The notes: a model not told the origin generated them from the letters alone. Numbered from the stretch's first letter, positions 35,636 through 44,266 are shown. The stretch is 64,000 bases of DNA from Butyrivibrio sp. (GCA_015056565.1 SVGB01000014.1:1-64000); one strand, 5' to 3'. A program made the numbers and translations.

Positions 35636-38617
35636 ATGTCTCAGGAATTTCTAAGCAAAAGTGTGGGACTTATAGTAGGCCAAAAGAATTATGTTCTTTT
35701 ACATCAGGGAGAGTCACTTCCTATAGCTGAGAGACATCTTGATATGGGCTCACTTGGAGGAGAAATCGTTATACAGGTTTCGGAAGGTGACAGTGACAGC
35801 CCGACAGATGTGTATTTACTGGGTAGAGGAGTCCTTAGGGCTCCAAAGCACGAAAAAAAGCAGCGTCTTATAGTGACACTATCTGCTGATGAGAACGAGA
35901 AGATAAGGTTATATATAAAGGACACAGCAAGTGGTAAGGAAAGTGAGGATTTCTTTTCTCTGGCTGGAATAAAAGAACCTGAAGTTGCCAATGAGGAAAC
36001 CGATGTTGATCTGAAAGAAGATGACGCTAAGGCTAAGGATACAGCTGATGAAAACAGGCAGGAAACTACGAAAAGTGAAAGTGCAAAAGCGCTTGCTTCA
36101 CAGGTTGATAAGCATTCAGAAAGGCGTGTAAACGAAGAAATTGAGGAACGGTTTTCTGATAAACACCTGATCGGATTATCTGATGTTAAGCGTGATCTGA
36201 GTGCACAATATAATACGCTTCTTATGGGGGATGATCTTCGAAGGAGCGGTAGTGGCGGTGAACTACTTATTCCATGGAACTTTTTTATTGGTGGAGGTTC
36301 AGGCTCTGGCAAGCATGCTATAGCAAGGATCATAAGTGAACTTCTGTATGATAACAGCATGACAGACCGCAAAGAACCGGTTATTACCAATGCTATCTCT
36401 ATAGACGCTTCAAAACCGGCAGAGTTTTTTGAGCAGATAGCATCTGAAGGTCGAACGGTTATCATAGAAAATACAGAGCTCCTTATTTCGGACGATGAAG
36501 ACGGTAAAGATAATGTCAAAATGTGGCTTTTGATCTCTTCGATCCTGGAAGCTGCAAATGAAAAACAGAACTGTTTCTATATTTTCCTTGGTGAAAAGGA
36601 GGCTATGGAAAAACAGATCCAAAAGCTGCCAAGATTGTCCAGAGTAGTGACATCTATCAGTATTCCTTCATACGACGTGGAAGAGCTAAAGACTATAGCA
36701 CTTGGATTTATAAAAGACCAGGGATTTAAACTTGACCCAGATGCAGAAGATATCTTTGACAGAACGATCCGAAGTGAAGCTGTTCTTCCGGGATTTGCAG
36801 GTGCAAACGCACTTAAGGTACTTATTCGTGACGCTGTCAAAAGAAAGAGCTTCCGTTACATGGAAGGCGGAGAGCTGGATAAGCTCATTGTTGCCCAGGA
36901 TTTTGTTGAGTCAGAAGACAGTGGAGAGACACTTGAAGATATCTTAGCAAAGCTGGATGATATGACTGGCCTTGCCCGTGTAAAACAGGAAATTCAGAAC
37001 ATTATAGAGGATGTGAAATTTGATAAAAAGATGCGCGGCGCAGGAAGTAAAGGGCGTAGCAGATCTCTTCATATGATGTTTATAGGAAATCCAGGAACTG
37101 GTAAGACAGATACTGCAAGGCTTGTGGCAAAGATTTACGGAAAACTTGGACTTTTGCCAAAACCGGATCTTTTCATAGAAGCTGACAGATCATCCCTTGT
37201 TGGCGCATATATGGGTCACTCCGAAAAGGCCACAAAGGAGCTGGTTGAGAGGGCTATGGGCGGAGTACTGTTTATTGATGAGGCCCACAGGATCGTATCA
37301 GGAGATCAGGATGACTACGGAAAACAGGCCTTTGGTGTGCTGATCAAGATGATGGAGGATTATCGCGACCGTTTCATGGTGATCTTTGCAGGTTATGACA
37401 ACATGGAGCAGGTATTGTCCCAGTACGACCCTGGTATAACCAGCAGAGTACCGACAAAACTTCACTTTGATGATTATTCTCAGGAAGAACTCTTTCAGAT
37501 CTTTGAAGGAATGCTTCGCAAAAATGACTTTCCAATGGTTCTTGATGAAGAGGCAAGGAAAGAGGCTGTTGCCCTTATAAGGGAACGTTCAACAGTACCA
37601 AACTTCGGTAATGCCCGGGGAGTCAGAAATATAGCAGATGACGTTATAAGGATTGTGAAGAGAAGATTGGCAAAATCGGATGATGAGGCACTTTCTCTCT
37701 ATGAGGACGGCGAGAACTTAAAGCCAATAACTGTATTAAAAGAAGATATCATGGAGAGCGGAAACAGAAAGAGCAGCGGCCCAACTCTTGAAGAATATAT
37801 GCAACAGCTTGATGAGATGATAGGTCTTTCCAAGATCAAGGAAGAAGTACGGGTAATGCAGGATAGGATCAACCTGGAACAGGCCCGTATCAGAATGGGT
37901 GAAGAACCCAGCGATAGCTTTTTCCTTCACTCCGTGTTCTTTGGCAATGCAGGTACTGGTAAAACTACAGTTGCAAGACTAATTGGCAAGATATACAACA
38001 AGATGGGGGTTCTTCCTGCCGGTGATAAATTTGTTGAGGTTACAAGAGGAGATCTTGTTGCAGAATATGTGGGACAGACTGCAATAAAGACAAGGCGCGT
38101 TGTAGAGTCAGCGATAGGAGGAGTTCTTTTCATTGACGAAGCATATGCTCTGTGCACCGGACCAGACGATCAGTTTGGCATGGAGGCTCTTAATACACTT
38201 CTTACTCTTGCAGTGGATTATCGCGACAGACTGATGATCATTCTTGCAGGCTACGAGGGGCCAATTAAGCGCCTTATGAACCTGAACCAGGGAATAGAGC
38301 GTAGATTCCCTAATCAGTTCCATTTTGAGGATTATTCAGAGGATGAGCTCTATGATATTTTCTGCTACAAGCTCAAAAAGAACAACAGAGTTCTTGAAGA
38401 TGGTGCTTCTGACGTCATAAAGGAGATCATCAGAAAAAGGATGAAACGAAACGGTTTTGGCAACGCAGGCGGAATAGAAAATATCATGAAAGACCTTATT
38501 GCTGCGCAGTCAGTTCGCCTTAGGCCGATGCTGGATTCTGAAGACCTGACACCGGAGCTCTTTAGAACTATTACCTTAGAGGATGCGCAGAATCTGCTGA
38601 CAGCCGGAAGGGAGTGA
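35636..38617 (+). CDS. triple AAA+ protein with Hsp70-substrate-domain-like N-terminus
   Basis: A 993-residue protein. Residues 1-105 resemble the beta-sandwich substrate domain of Hsp70: SVGLIVGQKNYVLL, GESLPIAER, IVIQVSEGDS, LLGRGVL, then a DxNxK-like beta pair. Three AAA modules follow. Module 1 has GGGSGSGKH (from G219), with His where Ser/Thr is usual and a poor Walker B (VIIENTELL), so it is probably inactive. Module 2 (GNPGTGKTD at G484, LFIDEAHRI) and module 3 (GNAGTGKTT at G770, LFIDEAYAL) are intact CbbX/SpoVK-type ATPases. It is the last gene before a strong terminator. It likely remodels protein assemblies together with the ClpX-like pair. Confidence 0.85.
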   Translation: MSQEFLSKSVGLIVGQKNYVLLHQGESLPIAERHLDMGSLGGEIVIQVSEGDSDSPTDVYLLGRGVLRAPKHEKKQRLIVTLSADENEKIRLYIKDTASGKESEDFFSLAGIKEPEVANEETDVDLKEDDAKAKDTADENRQETTKSESAKALASQVDKHSERRVNEEIEERFSDKHLIGLSDVKRDLSAQYNTLLMGDDLRRSGSGGELLIPWNFFIGGGSGSGKHAIARIISELLYDNSMTDRKEPVITNAISIDASKPAEFFEQIASEGRTVIIENTELLISDDEDGKDNVKMWLLISSILEAANEKQNCFYIFLGEKEAMEKQIQKLPRLSRVVTSISIPSYDVEELKTIALGFIKDQGFKLDPDAEDIFDRTIRSEAVLPGFAGANALKVLIRDAVKRKSFRYMEGGELDKLIVAQDFVESEDSGETLEDILAKLDDMTGLARVKQEIQNIIEDVKFDKKMRGAGSKGRSRSLHMMFIGNPGTGKTDTARLVAKIYGKLGLLPKPDLFIEADRSSLVGAYMGHSEKATKELVERAMGGVLFIDEAHRIVSGDQDDYGKQAFGVLIKMMEDYRDRFMVIFAGYDNMEQVLSQYDPGITSRVPTKLHFDDYSQEELFQIFEGMLRKNDFPMVLDEEARKEAVALIRERSTVPNFGNARGVRNIADDVIRIVKRRLAKSDDEALSLYEDGENLKPITVLKEDIMESGNRKSSGPTLEEYMQQLDEMIGLSKIKEEVRVMQDRINLEQARIRMGEEPSDSFFLHSVFFGNAGTGKTTVARLIGKIYNKMGVLPAGDKFVEVTRGDLVAEYVGQTAIKTRRVVESAIGGVLFIDEAYALCTGPDDQFGMEALNTLLTLAVDYRDRLMIILAGYEGPIKRLMNLNQGIERRFPNQFHFEDYSEDELYDIFCYKLKKNNRVLEDGASDVIKEIIRKRMKRNGFGNAGGIENIMKDLIAAQSVRLRPMLDSEDLTPELFRTITLEDAQNLLTAGRE

Positions 38618-38657
38618 ACAAAACTATATAGCTCAAGTTATACTTGAAATTATTCTT

Positions 38658-38700
38658 GAAACCTAAATCCATACTAGCTAGAATGGATTTAGGTTTCTCT
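38658..38700 (+). terminator. terminator of the AAA+ operon
   Basis: A perfect 15-bp stem GAAACCTAAATCCAT/ATGGATTTAGGTTTC with a 10-base loop is followed by TCTTTAT. It marks the end of the operon that begins at 25316. Confidence 0.85.
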
Positions 38701-38730
38701 TTATGATGAGGGCATAAGGAGGGTATGCAA

Positions 38731-39546
38731 ATGAGCATCGGAACAAATATTAAGGGACTTCGTGAGGAAAGAGGACTTACCCAGGAGCAGATTGCAGAAG
38801 CTCTTGGTGTTAGCTTTCAGGCGGTTTCATCCTGGGAGAGGGATGAGTATAAGCCTGATACCGACAGGGTAATAAGGCTTGCTGAAGTATTTGATGTATC
38901 AGTGTCAGCAATTCTTGAGGAGAAGCACAAAGCCTTTAAGACCAAGGAAGCTATCTATAACTGGGAACATATGAAGACCTATGTGAAGACTTCTGCCAAG
39001 AACCTGGGCCTTGATAACACCTTTAAGGCTGTGGATTTTGCGGTGGAAGCCCATGAGGGACAAAAGAGAAAGAGGTCGGTGATCCCATATATCTACCATC
39101 CGCTTAATCTTGCCTGTCACGCTCTTTCCATGGATATCAAAGAGGACGATGTGATAGCAGCCTGCATGCTGCATGATGTGGTGGAGGACTGCGGAGTTAA
39201 GCTTTCAGACCTTCCTGTAGATGATGATACAAAAGAGATAGTAAGGCTGATGACTCGCCCTAAATGTTCAGATAAGGAGAGGGATGAGGTTAACAGGCGT
39301 TATTACAGCGAGATGGAGAAAAATCCAAAGGCCTGCCTTGTAAAGTGTCTGGACAGGTGTAACAACCTGACCACAATGTCTTTTGGCCTTAGCAGGGACA
39401 GGATATACAGAATGATAAAAGAGACAGAGGAGTACTACCCAAAGCTCATTGCTGTTCTTAAAGCAACGCCAAGGTACAACAGCGCTTCCTGGCTGCTTAG
39501 ATACCAGATGGAGAGTATGCTTGATATATACAAGAGGCTTATGTAA
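38731..39546 (+). CDS. XRE-type HTH fused to SpoT-like ppGpp hydrolase domain
   Basis: A 271-residue protein. Residues 1-60 form an XRE/Cro HTH (GLTQEQIAEALGVSFQAVSSWE). Residues about 75-190 form an HD phosphohydrolase of the RelA/SpoT hydrolase type: AHEGQKR, YIYHPL, the HDVVED metal motif and KCLDRCNNLTTM, matching the KxxDRxxN motif of SpoT and Mesh1. There is no synthetase domain. It could hydrolyse (p)ppGpp or a related nucleotide while binding DNA. AAGGAGGG lies 7 bases before ATG 38731, so the track's ATG 38725 is rejected. Confidence 0.8.
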   Translation: MSIGTNIKGLREERGLTQEQIAEALGVSFQAVSSWERDEYKPDTDRVIRLAEVFDVSVSAILEEKHKAFKTKEAIYNWEHMKTYVKTSAKNLGLDNTFKAVDFAVEAHEGQKRKRSVIPYIYHPLNLACHALSMDIKEDDVIAACMLHDVVEDCGVKLSDLPVDDDTKEIVRLMTRPKCSDKERDEVNRRYYSEMEKNPKACLVKCLDRCNNLTTMSFGLSRDRIYRMIKETEEYYPKLIAVLKATPRYNSASWLLRYQMESMLDIYKRLM

Positions 39547-39558
39547 AAAGGGGAGAAA

Positions 39559-40710
39559 ATGAAACTTTTAATTCATGACCTTAATGACGAGGAATGGCAA
39601 AAATTAGCAGATAGCTACGAGGGATATGAAGTAATATCTGATAATGGAACAATAAAGCCTTGTGTCGGATGCTTTGGCTGCTGGCTCAAGACTCCCGGAA
39701 AGTGCCTTATTGACGATGGATATGGCAGGATGGGAGAGCTGATCCACAAGGCTTCAGAGGTAGTGGTGATCAGCAGTTACACCTACGGCGGTTTTAGCAG
39801 TTTTGTTAAAAATGTGTTTGACAGGAGCATCGGACTTGTCCTGCCCTTTATGTTCATCAAGGATGGTGAGATGCATCATAAAAAGAGATACGAAGAGGAA
39901 AAAGAGATCTCTTTTATCTTCAGAAAAAGTAGTTTCACGGAAGAGGAAAAGGCTCATGCAAGGCAGTACGTAGAGGCTGTGTGCAGAAATTTCCATGGGA
40001 TCATAAAGAAAGTGGAGTTTGAAGAGTGCATCGAAAGTAAGACTGTAAATTTGTTTGAAAGACAAAGTGAATACGGGGGAAAAACTGTACTTATTAATGG
40101 TAGCCTAAGAGGTGATAACTCTAATTCCAGGAAGTTTATGGACAGACTCTCAGGAAAACTTGGGGACTGCGCGGTTTCTTTTAATCTTTTGTCTTATTTA
40201 AATAAATATGAGGAACTGGCACAGATTGTTTCATCAGCAGATAAGGTTGTTTTTGTGATGCCTCTTTATGTGGACGGAATTCCTTCACAGGTCCTAAGGC
40301 TTATGGAAATGCTTGAAAAATCCGGCAAAGATCCGGACAAGAAGATCTACTGTATAGCCAATATGTGATTTTATGAGAGCCATCAGATAAGAAACCTTCT
40401 TAGCATGGTCAAGGAATGGGCGGATAAATCAGGATTTATCTACTGCGGAGGTCTTGCGATCGGGGCTGGAGAGATGGTAGGCAGCATGATGAGAATGCCA
40501 GATCCTTCTAAAGGTCCTGCAAAAAATGCGACAATTGCAATTGATGAAGTGGCAAAGGCAATTAAAGAAGGAGCTTATATTTCTGATATTTATGCTGATG
40601 CCAGCAAGTTCCCAAGATTTTTATATATGTTTGCAGCCAATTGGGGCTGGCCAAGGGGAGCCAAGGCAAATGGCATTAAGCCAAAAGAACTTTATCATAG
40701 GTGCGAGTAA
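39559..40710 (+). pseudogene. tandem flavodoxin-like NAD(P)H-FMN oxidoreductase broken by in-frame TGA
   Basis: Two track ORFs (39559-40368 and 40405-40710) are one gene in the same frame, separated only by TGA 40366-40368 and 12 further sense codons. The intact product would have 383 residues: a first flavodoxin-like module with CVGCFGCWLKTPGKC, then a second with LINGSLRGDNSNS and MPLYVDGIPSQ. The context CIAN-M-stop-FYESHQ matches the family's NxGFYE loop, so a glycine codon GGA probably became TGA by one base change. Everything downstream keeps coding character, so the event is recent or is a sequencing error. Confidence 0.8.
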
Positions 40711-40765
40711 ATATGATATCATAGACTTACCGTACTAAAAATCGTTTAGCCAAGGAGAATTATTT

Positions 40766-41749
40766 ATGCGACGCAGGTTGATCACAGCAGCTTTAATTGG
40801 TGCTATCAGCACTATGATGTTTTCTACTACAGCTTTTGCAGCAACTAACGAACTTACAGGACTTCCAGTGGACGACTCAATAGCTACCCAAAGACCTGTA
40901 GCCATCATGGTTGACAATGAAAAGAAGGCACTTGCACACTTCGGAACAGGAGAGGCTGATATTGTCTATGAGATGATGAACAGCACAGCCAATGGAAGAG
41001 TTACAAGGCTTATGTGCCTTTATAAGGACTGGCAGAATCTTGGACAGACAGGCAGCATCAGAAGTGCGAGAACAACCAATGTCATGCTGACTGGAGAGTA
41101 CAATGCAGTTCTGATTCATGACGGCGGACCTAAATATATAAAGACATATCTGGCACAGCCTTACGCTGCACATCTAAGTGGAAGCTTTTCGAGGATCAAG
41201 AATGGCAAGCCTACTGAGTACACAGAGTACTGCTTCGGATCTGAGCTTGTTTCAAGATTTGCTAAGGCTGGACTTCCAACTACATACACATATGGACTTG
41301 AGAGGCCTACGCATTTTCTTTTCAATGATACGGATGTTGTAAGGGAAGGCGCACCTGCAGGCACAGTTGATCTTAATGGAGTATTTCCTCACAACAGGAG
41401 TATACTTACATTTAACCCACAGACTAGTACCTATGACTACTCTGAGTACGGCGCTCTTCACCTGGATGCTGAAGATGGTCAGACTCTTACTTTCAAAGAT
41501 GTGATCCTGCAGGAAGTTTCTTTTAACCAGCTTGATAAGAATGGATATATGACCTATAACGTTGTGGGCTCTGGAAATGGATATTATATCTCAAACGGCG
41601 TTGCTATTCCCATTACCTGGTCAAAGGGAAGTGAGACTGGTTTTACTCATTACTATGATGCAGGTGGAGCAGAGCTTATGATCAACAGAGGTAAGATTTA
41701 TATAGGACTTGTGCCTTCTGATACCTGGGGGTCACTGGTAATTGGCTGA
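40766..41749 (+). CDS. DUF3048 (YerB-like) exported protein
   Basis: A 327-residue protein with signal peptide MRRRLITAALIGAISTMMFS, probably cleaved after AFA near residue 25; there is no lipobox cysteine, unlike B. subtilis YerB. The mature part carries the DUF3048 core: NELTGLPV, RPVAIMVDNEKKA, ADIVYEMMNS, GSIRSARTTN and HDGGPKYI. The family has no firm function; B. subtilis YerB is a lipoprotein. AAGGAG precedes ATG 40766. It appears to be a single-gene unit. Confidence 0.88.
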   Translation: MRRRLITAALIGAISTMMFSTTAFAATNELTGLPVDDSIATQRPVAIMVDNEKKALAHFGTGEADIVYEMMNSTANGRVTRLMCLYKDWQNLGQTGSIRSARTTNVMLTGEYNAVLIHDGGPKYIKTYLAQPYAAHLSGSFSRIKNGKPTEYTEYCFGSELVSRFAKAGLPTTYTYGLERPTHFLFNDTDVVREGAPAGTVDLNGVFPHNRSILTFNPQTSTYDYSEYGALHLDAEDGQTLTFKDVILQEVSFNQLDKNGYMTYNVVGSGNGYYISNGVAIPITWSKGSETGFTHYYDAGGAELMINRGKIYIGLVPSDTWGSLVIG

Positions 41750-41842
41750 TAATAGTAAATGGTAACAGGACCGAAAGAGTTGTTGTTTTTGAATTGATGA
41801 TATTATAGTATTAGTAATAGGGGACTCAAATAAAAGACATAT

Positions 41843-41848
41843 TATAAT
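41843..41848 (+). promoter_or_regulatory. -10 box of the RiPP cassette promoter
   Basis: TATAAT lies 25 bases upstream of the precursor ATG. No good -35 hexamer sits 16-18 bases before it (the site reads GGGGAC), which suggests an activator-dependent promoter. AAAGGAAA follows as ribosome site. Confidence 0.5.
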
Positions 41849-41872
41849 ACAACATAAGAAAGGAAATGTTCT

Positions 41873-42019
41873 ATGACATATGCAAATGAAAATGTAAATG
41901 GGGTAGATTTTATACTGTCACTACAGAATTCAAACGATTACGACAATACTAACGCGTGGGAAGTAGACTCCTGGCCAAACTATGAGGAGTATCACGACTC
42001 TTGGTATAATGCCTACTAA
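41873..42019 (+). CDS. RiPP precursor peptide, candidate triceptide substrate
   Basis: This 48-residue ORF is absent from the ORF track. AAAGGAAA lies about 8 bases before ATG 41873. The leader begins MTYANENVNGVDFILSLQNS; the C-terminal 20 residues are WEVDSWPNYEEYHDSWYNAY. It is dense in aromatics and contains WPN, YHD and WYN, the aromatic-x-[N/D] pattern crosslinked by radical SAM three-residue-cyclophane enzymes, as well as a duplicated DSWxN. It contains no cysteine, so it is not a lanthipeptide or sactipeptide. The maturase gene starts inside its last codons. Small size and position directly before a radical SAM/SPASM gene make the precursor role likely; the crosslinks are inferred. 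Confidence 0.85.
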   Translation: MTYANENVNGVDFILSLQNSNDYDNTNAWEVDSWPNYEEYHDSWYNAY

Positions 42020-43148
42020 TCCAGCGTTTATAACACCAATCATCAAGGTGGTTGAACACTGCAATTTTACTTGTGAATATTGCAGGTATGCCAACCACCC
42101 ACCCAAAGACAACTCTATTATGTCTGTGGAGTTGTGCAAGAAGATCATAAAAGAAGTATGTGAATATAATATTTCTCAAGGTATATTTAATATTTCCCTT
42201 ATTTTTCATGGAGGAGAACCTCTGCTTTGGGGAAAAGATAGATTTGAAGAAATCTATCAGTTTGAACAGGATCTTAGGAAAGAGTACCCTGATATTAAAA
42301 TAAAAAATGATGTTCAGACAAATGCTTTCCTTATCGATGAAGAATGGATATGCTTGTTTAAAAAAATGAAGTTTGACGTGGGGATAAGCATTGATGGTCC
42401 CTCTGACATTAATTTTCATTATGGGAAGATGGGCCAGAAAGCTTCTACGGAAACTGTATTAAAAAACATCCATTTACTACAGGAAAATGGTATTAAACAT
42501 GGGATTTTAAGTGTTATTACAGAAAAGCATTTCCCATATGCTAAAGAATATTTTGATTTTTTGGAAAATGAAAAAATAGATAATGCCGGATTCTGCTATT
42601 GCTATAATCCGTTAGATGATTATGCAATTGATGCAGAAAGGCTTGGTAGTTTTTTGTGTGAGTGTTTTGACATATACTACAATTCTGTTCGCAGAGTCCA
42701 TATCCGAGAATTTGAAAATTTAATCAAAAGGATTTATGGCTTACATAAAAACAGTTGTGTGTGTAAAGAACGTACAGATTGTGGCAATTTTATGGCATTT
42801 ACACCAAATGGAACAGTATGTTTTTGTGACGCTTACGAAAAGGATTCAAAAGTAGTAGGCAATATCCAAGAGGAAGATATTCTATCTGTAATAAACTCCA
42901 AATCATATAAGGATACTAAGGCAGAATATTGCTCAACAGCTGAAACAACCTGTAAAGATTGTGAATTTAAGTGTGTTTGTGGCTGTGGATGTTCAAGAAG
43001 TGATATCATTTTGGAAAGTGGTGAACGTAGAAATTATTTTTGCTCGACTAATAAAATTCTTTGCAGCCATATTTTAGAAGTTGTTAAAAATGATAAAAGG
43101 CTGGCTGAACAGAATCAGAAGATTATCGAACCATTAAAGCTCCTTTAG
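42009..43148 (+). CDS. radical SAM/SPASM peptide maturase
   Basis: A 379-residue enzyme. The radical SAM cluster is C18-x3-C22-x2-C25 (CNFTCEYC), followed by GGEPLLW for SAM binding and SIDGPSDIN. The C-terminal SPASM region is cysteine-rich (CGNFMAFTPNGTVCFC, later CKDCEFKC and CGCGC) and would hold two auxiliary 4Fe-4S clusters. This matches peptide-modifying SPASM enzymes of RiPP pathways. ATG 42009 overlaps the precursor by 11 bases in another frame, so translation is coupled; the track's ATG 41982 lies deep in the precursor. The gene is visibly more AT-rich than its neighbours, suggesting transfer. No peptidase or exporter lies beside it. Confidence 0.88.
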   Translation: MPTNPAFITPIIKVVEHCNFTCEYCRYANHPPKDNSIMSVELCKKIIKEVCEYNISQGIFNISLIFHGGEPLLWGKDRFEEIYQFEQDLRKEYPDIKIKNDVQTNAFLIDEEWICLFKKMKFDVGISIDGPSDINFHYGKMGQKASTETVLKNIHLLQENGIKHGILSVITEKHFPYAKEYFDFLENEKIDNAGFCYCYNPLDDYAIDAERLGSFLCECFDIYYNSVRRVHIREFENLIKRIYGLHKNSCVCKERTDCGNFMAFTPNGTVCFCDAYEKDSKVVGNIQEEDILSVINSKSYKDTKAEYCSTAETTCKDCEFKCVCGCGCSRSDIILESGERRNYFCSTNKILCSHILEVVKNDKRLAEQNQKIIEPLKLL

Positions 43149-43201
43149 GGGGCTGATCAAATTTTTTGAGTGGTTGCCAGAGTTTAGGGCTATGTGCATA
43201 G

Positions 43202-43321
43202 TCAGACGTGGTTTCTACAGGATTCCATGGATGGGAGCATATTCCAGAGGCTCTTCAGCTTATGAAGGACAAGCCTGCTGACCTTATCAAGCCTGTTGTT
43301 ATTCTTGATAACCAGCCTTGA
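43202..43321 (+). pseudogene. C-terminal remnant of a dehydrogenase-like gene
   Basis: After a TAG at 43199-43201, one frame reads SDVVSTGFHGWEHIPEALQ and on through LIKPVVILDNQP to TGA 43319-43321. It has no start codon or ribosome site, yet it looks like the tail of a zinc-type alcohol dehydrogenase or similar enzyme and is followed by a proper terminator. The rest of that gene is missing, probably lost when the AT-rich RiPP cassette arrived. The family call is tentative. Confidence 0.5.
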
Positions 43322-43350
43322 ATAGAATAAACTGAATTTTATAGAATCAG

Positions 43351-43376
43351 AAGGACGGTCATTGGCCGTCCTTTTT
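43351..43376 (+). terminator. intrinsic terminator
   Basis: The stem AAGGACGG/CCGTCCTT has a 7-base loop and ends in a T-run. It follows the dehydrogenase remnant and now also ends the RiPP cassette. Confidence 0.8.
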
Positions 43377-43438
43377 CAGACAAAGACTTAGCCCTTTAAT
43401 GAAAATGCTAAGACTGTGACAGCAAATGGAGACTTATC

Positions 43439-44266
43439 ATGAGTGTAGAAGCATATTTAAATCCGGATTTTACAGTAGGCAAGAAGCTCTTATTTCTTTT
43501 AGTGACAGCTGCCTTATTAGGAATCGGAATAGGGTTTATATATCTGGTATCACTTCTTGTTCTCGGGAGAGACATACCGGTGGGAAACAGGAAACAGGCA
43601 GTTCTTGGAGCACTGGAAGACAAGGTACAGAGATTTTTTGAGATGATAATTGCAGGGACTTCCGTTATGTCTTTTTCCTGCGCATATGTTATCATCAACC
43701 ATGTGAACACTCTGGTACAGTCAGGAGTAGCAGGGAATCTGACGCCTATGGAACAGCGCCTTATTGAGGCCTGGGCAGAGGGCAAGGACTTCGTGCTTCT
43801 TTTGCTTATCTGTTTATCCTGTGTGATCAATACTATTTTGGATTCTCTGATCATTCCTTTAAAGAAGCTGTCCAAGGCGGAAAAGGCTACCATGAGGATG
43901 CTGGCGATGTTCTATGTCATTATCCTTTTGATGTACCTTAACTACATCGGAGATGAAAGTCAGTATAGCCCGGTTATGATGTATTATTTTGGCTTGATGA
44001 TAGGTAGATTTGTTTACTTTGATGCATCCTTTAAGGATTTCCTTGAAGCTTTAAAGAATATGTTCTTCAACCTGCCATATATGGCACTTAGCCTTGCTTT
44101 GACAGGCGCGTTGTGTGCCTTTGGCTTTGGTGTTGGATATTTCCTTGAAAGAAATTACTTTATCATGGGTATTTTCTATACACACTTGTTTATGCTTGTC
44201 TGCATATTTGTTATCCATCTTGTGTGGATGATAGTTAAATGTGCTGGCAATAAAGATAAAGAATAA
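43439..44266 (+). CDS. multi-pass membrane protein of unknown function
   Basis: A 275-residue protein with about six hydrophobic segments: residues about 15-42, 68-88, 120-140, 155-172, 210-235 and 242-265. GGAG precedes ATG 43439. There are no catalytic motifs or charged pore signatures that I recognise. The hydrolase gene 27 bases downstream may be in the same unit. Confidence 0.65.
   Translation: MSVEAYLNPDFTVGKKLLFLLVTAALLGIGIGFIYLVSLLVLGRDIPVGNRKQAVLGALEDKVQRFFEMIIAGTSVMSFSCAYVIINHVNTLVQSGVAGNLTPMEQRLIEAWAEGKDFVLLLLICLSCVINTILDSLIIPLKKLSKAEKATMRMLAMFYVIILLMYLNYIGDESQYSPVMMYYFGLMIGRFVYFDASFKDFLEALKNMFFNLPYMALSLALTGALCAFGFGVGYFLERNYFIMGIFYTHLFMLVCIFVIHLVWMIVKCAGNKDKE

Noticed and set aside
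35704-36519. Minus-strand ORF of 271 residues opposite the triple-AAA gene
   Set aside because: Serine-rich shadow translation of the coding strand, with no start context.
25316-38617. Type VI or phage-like contractile secretion system for the AAA+ operon
   Set aside because: There are no sheath, tube, baseplate or spike genes, and the ATPases are ClpX-like and CbbX-like rather than ClpV-like.
40366-40402. TGA as selenocysteine codon with the downstream hairpin TAAGAA-ACC-TTCTTA
   Set aside because: The hairpin lacks the conserved GU-containing SECIS loop, and the family has glycine rather than cysteine at this position, so a nonsense mutation is more likely.
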